This document shows, piece by piece, positions 11,801 to 22,441 of a DNA stretch of 64,000 bases. Source of the stretch: Cutaneotrichosporon cavernicola (lineage: Eukaryota; Basidiomycota; Tremellomycetes; Trichosporonales; Trichosporonaceae); assembly GCF_030864355.1 (NCBI RefSeq), contig NC_083393.1, positions 248,001 to 312,000 of the forward strand, written 5' to 3'. Under the pieces are notes generated by a model that saw only the letters and a program-made list of their open reading frames with translations, did not search any database and was not told where the DNA came from. Position numbers and translations under genes: made by a program. Position 1 is the stretch's first letter. Every line of letters starts with the position of its first letter.

Positions 11801-12215
11801 TTGACCGCCTCGAAACGTTGTCGCCCAACGAGAATCTGGGCGGCATTCCGACCGTCTTCCAGCAGCAACAGCACCTTCAGCAGGCGCAGGCGCAGGCGCA
11901 GGCGTTATTGAACAGCCAGGCGCTCAACGGCTCAACCTCTGCTATGGAGGGCATTCAGCTCAACAGTACCCCGAATGGCGGTTTGGGCAACGGCGACCTG
12001 ACTGGCGACACCAAGTCGTCGCACGGACTGTGAGTGGAGAATTTTGGGACGATGGCAACCATGCTGATTCCAGTTCTGCGGCGACGATCCTGAGCCTCCT
12101 CGAAGAAGGCACCTTTGATTACGGCTCCATTTTCACTGACCAGGCCCCACTCGGCGACTTCACGTTCAGCACGGACGTGATTGCTGAAAATGGCCCCCAC
12201 TCGGTAGGCAGGTAG
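8900..12215 (+). CDS. Zn2Cys6 fungal-specific transcription factor
   Basis: Four exons (8900-9755, 9811-11406, 11450-12029, 12074-12215) encode 1,057 residues. The Gal4-type binuclear cluster spans C89-C115: [20 protein letters not shown] then ATKNEC. It is followed by a Ser/Arg-rich linker and a short coiled-coil-like segment ([16 protein letters not shown]). The middle-homology (Fungal_trans) domain starts near [28 protein letters not shown] and includes [17 protein letters not shown] and the [29 protein letters not shown] signature. The C-terminus is Gln-rich ([15 protein letters not shown]) and then acidic, as expected for an activation domain. The last exon is added by a 44-nt intron (GTGAGT...CTGAT...CAG) that bypasses a TGA at 12031. 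Target genes cannot be told from the sequence. The Kozak context and composition favour 8900 over the in-frame ATG at 8792. Confidence 0.88.
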
Positions 12216-13351
12216 GAGCAGTGACGCCCGCATCTGCGACAGGGGAGTGGTCATGTCACCGCCTGTCCAGGTCGCGTGACTCGCTTGTCTGCCGTGTTGA
12301 TGACGGCAAGACGCGTGCGTGTGGACAAAAAACTTCCATATCGCGCAGAATAGCTCCAACATCCTGTCATGGCGGCATCTTCGTCCTCGTTTTCCTTCTC
12401 CTCATATCCGTATGTTCACCTAATGTTCTGAGTACTCTTGTACGTTGCGGAGTGGTTGATTGGGTAGACTATGTATACACCACCATGTACATGTCAGGGA
12501 CGTATGGAGCGCCACTTTGGAAGGAGAAGAAGCGGGACGATTACTCGACTCGCTTCGTCGCAGCCTAGTACAGCCGGAGATATGAGATCTAAGCGCAATC
12601 CGGCAATAGCTGAGAGAGGTCCAGGCAATCCGGGAATCCGAAGCAACATGCTCTAGAGGCACAGGCGCCAAACTTAAGCGTGGGATGTAGTGGACAGCGC
12701 AACATCAGGCGCAATCTCTTGATGGGAGCGGGAGGACCGGTGCGGCTTTGAGAATAGCGCTTTGTGACGTCAACCGAGGTCAAAGTTTGTGGAGCGGGAA
12801 CGTTTCAGCATCATTGCCAGACGGGAGAAAACCGAACCGGGAGGCTGTCGCTACCGCACTTGCGCCACCGGCGACAAGACCTGCACAGCGCACATTGCAT
12901 ACGTGCGGAACCTCCGCTCGTCCGATGTGTGCGTGGCGCAGGTGCCTCATTTGTTACCCAGGCATCGTCCTGGAAGGGCTTGGCAGCTCCACAGATCCAC
13001 AGACCGCCCCGAGCTCGCCATTGCCGGGCCTAGACTAACAGTCCACCGGAAAGGATATACACCGTTATGGTTTTGTCCTGGGATGCTTCCTGCCTCACAT
13101 ACTTCACCTGACTTACTTGCCTGAACTCGCTCCGGTGGTGGAGCCACGACTCGCTAGACTCTCGCTACACTCTCCCCCACAGATCCCACCAGGGTGCCTG
13201 GAGATCATCTGCTGATCGAGTATAAGCCAGCGCGTTTGCAGTTTCTTCTCCGGCGCTCGAGTGCACCTCCCTTTTACTTTGCATCACCCTTCTACCTTCA
13301 CCCAAGCTCATTACCATAACGAACACACAGGACAAGACCGCCGCGAACGGC
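12216..13351. other. intergenic region
   Basis: About 1.1 kb. No gene seen. TATAAG at 13221-13226 lies about 126 nt before the next ATG. Confidence 0.55.
13221..13226 (+). promoter_or_regulatory. TATA-like box
   Basis: TATAAG, 126 nt upstream of the ATG at 13352, at a spacing similar to the TATA-like box of the gene at 1698. Confidence 0.4.
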
Positions 13352-13726
13352 ATGTCACTTCCCATTGGCAAGCGACCATTTCCCCGCAGCACCGCGTGCG
13401 AGCGTACCCGCTACGCACGCAGCATTTACCTCTGGACTCTTTCACAATGGGACGAAAACCGGGCCGACATTGAGTGAGTCCCAGGTTGGCAGTTGCAAGT
13501 TGCGAGTGTGCGCCACATTCCATCAATACCATACCAGCCACTAACGCCAAGACGACGCACAGCTACAGTCGCACTTGATGCCATCCTCGCCGGCGAGCGT
13601 GTCGGAATATCCTCCGGTACAAGCAGCGTCAACTCTGTCGATGACAAGATGGGTTTCTTCCAAGTGATCACCATTGAACCCGCGTCAGATTCCTCGGACA
13701 ATGCCACCCCTGGCAACGATTTGTAA
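13352..13726 (+). CDS. small protein of unknown function
   Basis: Two exons (13352-13473 and 13552-13726) give 98 residues. The intron, 13474-13551, has GTGAGT, a CTAAC branch and AAG acceptor, and joins ...WDENRAD to IERRTATVALDAILAGERVG in frame. The N-terminal half is basic with a Trp/Tyr-rich segment (YARSIYLWTLSQWDEN); the C-terminal half is Ser/Asp/Asn-rich and acidic. No signal peptide, membrane segment or known motif. Support comes from the good splice signals, a TATA-like box upstream and a spliced frame with no stop. It could be lineage-specific or a spurious model. Confidence 0.45.
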
Positions 13727-14191
13727 GCCTAGCCCATCCATGATCCCATGATACCATCGTAATTGTGTTTGTACAAGCCTGTTTGTATTGCTTGGGCTTT
13801 GCTGTATGCATAGTTCAGCATCAACGTCCGAACTCTTTGAGTCGGGACTAGGGACTAAGAGCGAGGCTCCGTGGCCGCCGATACTAAACAGAGTGTGGTA
13901 GCGTGGCAGGTGCCAAGACAAGGGAGTGGGTTGGAGTCGTTCCCTCCACTTTTGCCACGTGGGATGGCAACCGTGGGAGACATTTGAGTGGATGGGAGTG
14001 GATTGGATTTGGTCGCCACTCAGCTAGAGCTTGAACACCAAAGTCGCGACACTACTACCTTCCTCAGGTCCGCGACACCTTCCCCCCACCCAACTCACAT
14101 CACTCACCCTCCCACGTCCTATCCTGCTCCCACTCATCGCACATCACCACCACTACATTCTCGACGTCGCCTGCATGGACCTGCCACCGCC
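13727..14191. other. intergenic region / promoter of the fusion gene
   Basis: Holds the promoter and a C/A-rich 5' leader of the fusion gene; nothing coding recognised. Confidence 0.5.
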
Positions 14192-17100
14192 ATGTCGGTA
14201 GTCGGCGAAGCCCCACCTGGAGCTGGCCCCGCCAGCGCGGTAGAGCCAGCTTCCTCATCCCTCACTCCCTCATCTACACCAGTCGAACCTTCCGCCTCCA
14301 CCACTCCCCATCCTCCCAGCTCTCCTTCAGCTCCCCCGCCGCGCGCGTCAAGAAGAGCTCAGCGATCCACACGGCCAACCACAGGGTCCGCACCTCCACC
14401 TCCGGCGATTTCCGACGTCGCAAGGCCTGCCTACTTGTACGCCACCGCCGCATCCCGCACCCACCATGCTAACCCACAGCTTCCCCCTCAACAACAACTC
14501 TACAAAGTCTATGGAATGCGAGCCGGAGCCAATACCCGACGACCTCATCGTGATGCCTGAAGACGACCCCGGCGCACTGGCCGGGATTCCCGTGTTTAAA
14601 CCCACCTACGACGAGTTCAAGGTATGTTATGGACGTGGATAAGCTGACCCGACAGGACTTTGACGTGTACATGGAGCGCGTTGCCCCGTGGGGCCAGCGC
14701 TCGAGCATTGTCAAGATCATCCCGCCAAAGGAGTGGGTCGATGCGGTTAACCTCATCAGTCCGCGCGAGATGAGCGAGCTCCAGATCAGAAGCCCTATAG
14801 AGCAACAGATGTTGGGCAAGAATGGCGTGTTCGTACAGCGCAACATTGAGCGCAACCGCAACAGGCCTCTCAGCGTGCAAGAGTGGTTCAAGAAGTGCTC
14901 GCACGACGACTTCCTGACCCCGGATCCTCGGCAGGGCGACCGTACTGTCGACCGTGACTCGAAGGACGCGCGCGCATGGCAGCGCGAACGAGTTGCCACA
15001 ATCAAGGCTGAGAAGCTTGCTAAGCGGGAGGCGGCGCTCAAACGTAAGCAGGAGCGCGACGCGAAGAAGGCCGAGGAGCAGGCAGCGGCAGACTGCGCCA
15101 ACCCTGATTCGAGCTCATTCCGCACTCCACCCGGAAGCCAGAACAGCGACGACGACGTGCCCGAGTTGGAGGACGCGTCACACACCTCCAACTCGGATGG
15201 CGAACCAATAGCCACCCCCGAGTTGTCGTCGCCCGCGAAACGCAACTCAAGACGCGAGCCAGAATCAAAGCTGTCGCCAGTCGACCCATTCTACGAGACG
15301 GCCGACTTCAAAAAGAACTGGCTGCCGGCTGGTGCGACACAGGACGATTTTACAGTGTCTGGTTGTGCAAACATTGAGAAGAAGTTCTGGAAATCGATCG
15401 GCATGGCGCGTTCGAGCTGGTACGGAGCCGATCTTGCGGGATCACTCTTCGCCGACCCCCAAACGCCCTGGAACGTCGCTCACCTCCCGAACCTCTTGCA
15501 GCGCATCAAGGACAGGCTCCCAGGTGTCAACACGCCTTATCTTTACTTTGGCATGTGGCGCGCCGCCTTCTCGTGGCACGTCGAGGACATGGACCTCTTC
15601 TCAATCAACTACATCCATTTCGGTGCGCCGAAGTTCTGGTACGCCGTCCCGCAGGCCGACGCCGATCGTTTCGAGACTGTCACGAGGAGCTACTTCTCCA
15701 ACGACGCAAACGGATGTGACCAGTTCATGCGCCACAAGAGCTGCACGCTGTCGCCGACCAAGCTCGCGCAGGAGGGTATTCGCGTTAACAAGCTCGTCCA
15801 TTTCCAGAATGAGTTCGTCATCACCTTCCCTCGCGGCTACCACGCCGGCTTCAACATGGGCTTTAACTGCGCCGAGAGCGTCAACTTTGCGCTTCCGTAC
15901 TGGCTCGAGATCGGCAAGAAGGCCAAGGCGTGCACCTGTGTCAACTTCAGCGTGCGCATCGATGTCGACCGCCTTCTGCACTCGCCGTCGCCGACGCCCG
16001 ATGCCGAGGCCAAGATCGAGGAGGTGCCAAAACGACCACGGAAACGCAAATCTACTGACGCGCCCACTCCACGCCAGCCACGCGCCAGGAGGCGAAGGAC
16101 AGAGAATTCATCCGCCCGGCCGTCCGTCGCTCCGTCTGAGGAGAGCCCAGTCAGAGTCAAGGTCGAGGAGCCTGCACCGCCTCCCAAGCTCCCGGTCATC
16201 CGATTACGCATCCCGCAGCAGTTTCTGGAATTGTCAAAACAGGACAAGCCAAAGTCCAGTATCATACGCGAGACCCCGAAGCCCCCATGCGTCCTTTGTC
16301 CGTCGCTGGCGATGGACGACCTGGCGCCAGTGTACCAGCCATCGGACGCGATCCGGGCCCTGTCGGCCACTCCGGGCGTCAACGCGCATGTGTCGTGTGC
16401 CATCGCCGTCCCAGAGGCTTACACCGAGGACGTTGATGTCGGCGACGGTAGCACGGCCACTTACATCAGGGGCCTGGACGACATTGGCAAGGACCGCTGG
16501 AAGCTCAAATGTGCGCACTGCGTCGACAAGCGTTCGGCGACCACGGGCACCAAGATACAGTGCACGAAGGGCAAGTGTGTACGCGCGTACCACATCCCAT
16601 GCGCCCGCAACAATCCGCAGGTGTCGTACTGGGCCGGCGAGAGGCTCGTGAACGGCGTGCCGTCGTTCGGTGTCGAGCTCCTTTGTCCGACTCACAACCC
16701 TGCCGTCGTCGAGATGAAAAAGCGCATGGCTCAGGACGAACTGCGTCGTAAGGTCCTGGAGTTGAGGGCTGGCGCCACCATCAAGATCAAGGCGAGCGGT
16801 GGCTCGTACGAGGCGATACTTGTGAGCGTGAACGAGGCCCACTCGACTGTGCTCGTTCAAGTGGCAGACGGCACCAGACGCCCGATGCCGTGGACGGCGC
16901 TCGACTTCCATGCTCGGCAACCACGGATGCTGGAGAACGAGTACGCCGGGCCACCCAAGCGGAGTCGCAAGGAACAGCAGCATCCCCCGACACCCGTCTC
17001 CGTCTCCCCGGTTGCACAGATTCGAGGTCACCAGGCATCAGTCTCGCCTGTGTCGCAGATCCGCGCCCACCCATTGCCAACTCCTGCTATGACCCACGCA

Positions 17101-19116
17101 CCCTTCATGCCTCATCCCCATTCTCCTGTTGCCCACACTCGGCCACAGTCGCACTCTCCAGTCGCGCACCCCAGGCTGCATTCCCACTCTCCTGTTGCCC
17201 ACACCAGAGCGTCTCACCACTCAGTCTCTCCCGTAGCGCATCCAAGAGTCATCAACCATGGGTACGCCGAACCACCACCCCACGTCTTGCACCAACCCCA
17301 CTACGTCCCACGAAGTCCGGCGCACTTCTATCCGCAAGGCCCGACCTACGCTCCAGTTCCCAACACCATGCTCGTCGACTCGAAGGGCGGGCGCGTGCCA
17401 CCACACATGGGCTACCCCCCGGGTGGATACCACCACTGTGCGCCGGGACCAGGCAACTACGGGCCAGGACCAGCAATGGTTGAGCACGCTAGAGGTGCGC
17501 ATCCATACCTAGCGTACCCTCCGCGGATGCCGATACCCGCACCAGGACGTGTAATGGCTCAGAGCTATGGTGCTCGTCCGCTCCTGCATGCTCCACCTCC
17601 TCCGCATCTCATGACGAGCGCTCCAATGGGACACCAAGCACAATCGAATGGCGCTCCTGGCGGATGGAACCGAGGATATCCCCCGCCAAATAGCTCGCCA
17701 GCGGCCCCACCTCCGCCTGCCCTGCCACCTATTGCGTCAGGTGGGGTCGGTAAGATTGATCTCGGCCTGGATCGGATGCGGGAGTTGATGCGCGGTCTCC
17801 CGCCAATGACCGTTCCGGCTGTCCACCTGGCTGGGACGAACGGCAAGGGGTCTGTGTCGGCGTTGCTGGAGTCTTGTTTCCGCGCCGCTGGTTTCCGCAC
17901 GGCGCGTTACAACTCCCCTCATCTCCTGGAGGCACGTGACGCTGTGCGTATCAATGGACTCCCTCCGTCTCGTGAGCAGTACGCCGAGGCACAGGCCCAA
18001 GTCGAGCGTACTGCCAAAGAGCGCAAACTCGAGCCGACAACGTTCGAGGTTGCCACGGCGGCCTTCTTCTACCTCGCCTCGACGGTTCAACCTCCTGTGG
18101 ACGTCATGATCGTGGAGTGTGGTATGGGTGGCGCACGTGACGCAACCAACGTTATGCCCGACCAGATCATCCTCGCGTCTGGCCTCACCTCAGTTGGCCT
18201 CGACCATACAGACCGCCTCGGAAACACCATTGCCGACATCGCCCGCGAGAAGGCATCGATCCTCGTCCAGGGTGCGGTGCTGGTAACGTCGCCCAACCTG
18301 CACCCGGAAGCGACGTCTGTCGCGCACGCGATCGCCGCCGAACGCGGTGCACACTTTGTGCAGGCTGCGCCGAGCGCGATGCTGGCACCGCAGGGTGCGC
18401 TGTCGCTCGTACCGTTCCGCGAGCCGGCGCCTTCCCAGATCCGTACACCACTGGCAGGCACAGCAGCCAAGCACCTTGACACCTCGCTCAGCTTGGGCGG
18501 CGCGCACCAGCTCGACAACCTGTCTCTGGCGCTGACGCTTCTCGACGTGATGAGGCACGACAGGCGCGCTGTGTCGATCCAACCTAGGCTCTCGCAGATC
18601 ACAGAGGCGCACATGGTCGCCGGCGTCGCAAACACCCGGTGGGAGGGGCGCTGCTCGTGGCTCGCTTGGCGTGACGGCGATGTGACCGTTCCCATCCTTG
18701 CGGATGGCGCACACAACGCCGACTCGGCCGCCACGCTGCGTGCGTACATTGACGGTCTCAACCTGCCAAACCGCCCGCGCACCTTTGTCCTCTCCCTCTC
18801 GGCCAACCCTGGCAAGACGCCGCAGAGTGTCCTCGCGCCTCTCCTGCGCCCTGGTGATCGTGTCGCGCTCGTCGACTTCACTACACCCGTCGACGGCATG
18901 CCGTGGATCCGCCCAGCGGACAAAAGCGCCGTGCGTGCGGCCGCCGAGGCGCTGCAGGCCGGCGAGATCGTTGACATTCCCGGTGCTGGACCACAGGCGG
19001 TCGCGAACGCGCTCCGCTGGGCCCAGGGTGACTGGAATGCGCGCGGACCAGGACTCACGGTCGTCTGCGGGAGCTTGTACCTTGTCGCGGACGTGTACCG
19101 TCTCATCGGCGCTTAG
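14192..19116 (+). CDS. KDM4-type JmjC histone demethylase fused to dihydrofolate synthase
   Basis: Three exons (14192-14436, 14480-14621, 14656-19116) encode 1,615 residues. JmjN is at about 116-160 (GIPVFKPTYDEFK then DFDVYMERVAPWG). JmjC is at about 385-545, with Fe(II) ligands H437 and E439 in SWHVEDMDLFSINYIHFG and H525 in FPRGYHAGFNMGFNCAES, plus the KDM4-type RHKSC and CTC cysteines. An extended PHD-type zinc cluster spans C674-H809, and a possible Tudor-like segment follows. After a His/Pro-rich linker (about 880-1160) the same frame continues into a complete folate Mur-ligase domain: start-like IDLGLDRM at 1163, P-loop GTNGKGSV at 1189, GMGGARDATNV, SVGLDHTDRLGNT, DGAHN at 1479, GMPWI and VVCGSLYL. 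This matches fungal FOL3 (7,8-dihydropteroate to dihydrofolate) end to end. No stop or good intron separates the parts. KDM4 enzymes demethylate H3K9/K36. Single-transcript status is inferred. Confidence 0.85.
17000..17250 (+). repeat. SPVAH-type repeats in the fusion linker
   Basis: Inside the fusion gene, a degenerate repeat with core SPVAHxR or SPVAQIR recurs about seven times in the His/Pro-rich linker between the PHD-like region and the folate enzyme domain. It is low-complexity and probably disordered. Confidence 0.7.
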
Positions 19117-19368
19117 TACTATCCGCTTCCGTCAGTCGGCACGGTTATTTAATCGAAATTCTGTTTTGTACTCGCTTCCCAGCGGTTCTCACTTATAGTG
19201 CTTTAGGATGCCCACCCATCACTGCGTACTGCGTCGCGCTTGTCATCTCCCGTCTCTTGCCCCAGATCTGACAACTGCTTGCGTGCTATTCATCCTCATG
19301 CTATCGAGTCACAAAACAAATGGCCTACTTAGTGTAGAGTCGCGTGAACGGGCCGCCTAGCTGGGCAT

Positions 19369-20989
19369 CTAGTGGTCCTCGGCATCGCTCTCCTCAATGT
19401 CAGACTCGTTCGCCTTCTTGACCTGGCGCGCGTCGCGAGGGACGTAGCCCTGCTTGCCCGAGATCGAGACACGGCGTGCGGGCGTGTCGGGGAAGAGCGC
19501 GGCCAGCTCGCTGACGTCCTTGGCGGAACGCGTGAACCCGTTGGCGGCGCCGATCGAGCTTTGAGTCCAGTAGAAGAGGGCCTGGAGAACAGTGGGGCCC
19601 TGGGTGTTGAAGTCGAGGATGGGCGAGACCCAGCCGTGCGACTCGTCGTCGTTGAACTTGCCAAACACCCAGCGCTGCCAGTCGGTGAGGACCCACCAGC
19701 GCGTGTCGAGACGCTTGCACGCACCCCACGTGCGCGACCAGTACCACGACGCCTTCGACTTGGTGTTGTAGCGGTATGGGCCGGTGACGACAAACTCCTC
19801 CCAGTCGGCAGAAGTGAACGCAGAGGGGTTGATGGTGCGGACGACCATGTTCACGTCGTTGGAGAGACCCTTCACGAGGAGAAGCTCGCCCGAACCTGCC
19901 GTTAGCGGTGGCTCCCGATCATCCGGTGCTTCCCCGCACACGCACGGGCCCTCGTCCTTGTCAAACGAGGCGAGGTGCTCGTCCACGCGTCGGGGAAAAC
20001 AGGCGCGAATCGCGCAAAGGCTGGGCTAAAACTCACCGAGAGGCGACTTGGAAAAGCGCCACTTCCAGATCTTGTTCGCGTCCTTGGGAGGGAGTGACTC
20101 CTCAGGCTCCTCACCGCCGTCCGACTCGTAACCGGCAGCGTCGACGCGTCTGTTGGCAGTGCAGCCCTGGGGCCCGTCCTCGAGAGCAGTGATAACCGAC
20201 GCCACACAGGAGAGCGGCAGCATGGCCAGGGCTGTTGCGTCAGCGGGTCCCTGTGTTCTGTCGCCAAGTCCGTGTGAGTCAGGTGCACGGCCGCCACAAC
20301 CGCCATCGCGCACTGGTCGCCGCCGGCACCAGGCCCGGTTCCAACCCATAGCCTTCCTCGCCACCGACAACAAGGACGTCACACAGCCCCACGTAATACA
20401 CGTGTGTGCCGTCTCCATTCGATTTGTCGAACAAGGCGAACGAGAACGCGAACGCGAAACGCGCGTCCCCATGGTTGCCGTGCCCGCCAAGCCACCCCAA
20501 AATGCTTCACTCAGACTCGCTACTCACCCTTCTGGAGGTCCTGCGACGTCTTGAACACCTCGGGAAGTTCGTACTCGACCTGCACAAACTTGGGGTACTT
20601 GTAGTATGGGCTGGGGTAGATGGGCGCCTTGGGGAACTTGTCAAAGTCTGCACGTCAGCGGTGAAGGTTGTGGATCAAGGACGACCGAGAGAAGGTTGGG
20701 AGCCGGGCACGTCACTTTGCACAGCGCTGCTGACATCGCGCCTGAACACTCCGACGCGCCGGAATCTCACCAACGACAACTCGTGATCGCAGTCGCCATC
20801 TGGACTTGAATGGTACTCACACTCCAGGACGAGCTTGTCAAAGTCCTCAATTACCTCGACACCGGTGAGAGTGCCCTCTGGCCACTCCTTGCGGGCACCA
20901 GTGCCGCCGGTTCCGGGCGGGTACTTGTCGGCGATGCGCCAGAGCGGCTTGTTAAAGTACTTGTGGACGTCGAGAGGGGGCTGGGGCAT
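19369..20989 (-). CDS. Trp/Tyr-rich conserved-looking protein, unknown function
   Basis: Four exons on the minus strand (20989-20821, 20647-20528, 20231-20037, 19895-19369) encode 336 residues. Every junction keeps frame (phase 1 throughout) and has CTGAC or CTAAC branch sites. The product opens with PLDVHKYFNKPLWRIADKYP and has a block unusually rich in aromatics: ASWYWSRTWGACKRL then TRWWVLTDWQRWVFGKF, followed by SPILDFNTQGPTVLQALFYW. The C-terminus is charged and acidic (NESDIEESDAEDH). No signal peptide or membrane segment. The dense Trp/Tyr core suggests a folded, conserved domain; I do not recognise the family. Its 3' end faces the fusion gene, 252 bp away. Confidence 0.68.
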
Positions 20990-22441
20990 GATGAACTAGT
21001 GATGTGAGGGGAAAGAGAAGTTAGGATAGAACGAGGAGATGAGGAAGAACGTGGAAGGAAGATGTATATTCTAAGAGTAGTGGGTGGGGTGGGTTATCCG
21101 GGATCCGGATGGATGGGGGGGTCGGGGGTGGGGGGGGGAGTGAGCAAAGCGGGGTGGGTTAGGCCGGTGTGTCCAACGCGCTGAGTGGACAGTGCAGCCT
21201 CAGGACGTGGCTCGTGGCTCATCGGTTCTACTCGCAAGCTGGTAGGTCAACTGTGTAATCAACCTCTCTTCTTCAACCACCCGCCCTAGCACCCCTGTGC
21301 GTTCTGGTTGGCCTAATTTGACCGCGGTTCATCAAATCGTCCCTGGTGAAGCGACCACTCGGCATCGCGCTTTCCTGACCTGCTGACCTATGACCTAGGT
21401 TTGACATCGCAAAGCTCAAGTTGGGCGCTGATTGTGGTTGTCTTTGAAAGGGGCAACTGTCGATCTTCCCATCCACTCGGCAAAATCCAGTTGGGCCCCC
21501 ACCCCCACACTTTGTCCCTTAGCTATTGATCGCTCCTTCCCTCAACTCCCTTCTCCCATCGCCCACCAACGTCATCCAAATCATCCTTACAGCCACTCTC
21601 TCCTAAATTCCTAAAGCCCCGACCAATCCCGACTATTGATCTTTTGTCATACTTCCTCACTTCTTACCTCGGAACTCCCCGGACCTCCATCGGGACATCT
21701 CGCATCACCTTCCTTCACCAACACCAAGCAGTTACTCCCCCTGCCGCCGGCAATGATCGCCATTATCGCGATCAACATTAGGGCGGAGTGCCGCCGGCGT
21801 TGACGGACACCCCGCATTCCATTGCACGGCCCGTTCCGCCAAGAGTGCTCGGACATGACAGGAAGCAAAGGGCGAGACTGTTGACGTCGATGGCGCGATG
21901 GCGCGATTGCGGACGGGCGTTGCGGTGGGTGGCGGACCGGCCGGCGCCACAATCGCGACTCACTCCGGAGCTTAGACAATAGTGTACGCGCTCGCGGGCG
22001 TGGGAGAGCTGTGCGTGTGGGAGAGGGAGTTTGAGGGACGATTGAGGGACGATTGAGGGCTCGTTGGCTTGTGGCTCTTACCTGGGTACAGGCGGCTAGG
22101 AGGCTGTAACGAAGATAAGATGGGACAAAGCAAGAGCCACATGAGAGGGTATTTGCAAAACAAGATGTGTGCCGTGGAGTGCGACCACGCTGTGTTCTGT
22201 AATGAGTCAGGTTCAGAAGACCAGCAGTAGTAAATGGATACAGTATCTAATAAATACCACACGAGAATGTAACCCCGGGAGATAAGACAACTCAGGCCAC
22301 TTGACGTCTGCGCATCAATAGCATGTCATCACAGGATCATCCTATCCTAAGGACAAGACCCCGACCTAATACCACACGCATTGCCGATATCGGGCCAGGC
22401 CCGCCCTATGCACATGCTTACACAAATACTGTATACAACGT
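20990..22441. other. intergenic region
   Basis: About 1.45 kb between two minus-strand genes, with a G-rich tract at about 21115-21140. No gene or RNA gene recognised. Confidence 0.5.

Noticed and set aside
11407..12033. Ending the transcription factor at the TGA at 12031
   Set aside because: A well-formed intron (12030-12073) removes this stop and adds an acidic exon with a coherent frame.
15332..16651. 439-codon open frame overlapping the demethylase
   Set aside because: Arg/Ser-rich shadow frame of a GC-rich gene; the other frame carries conserved JmjC motifs.
16930..17755. Hidden intron or gene boundary splitting the demethylase and folate synthase
   Set aside because: No in-frame stop and no donor-branch-acceptor set of the local consensus was found; still to be tested with transcripts.
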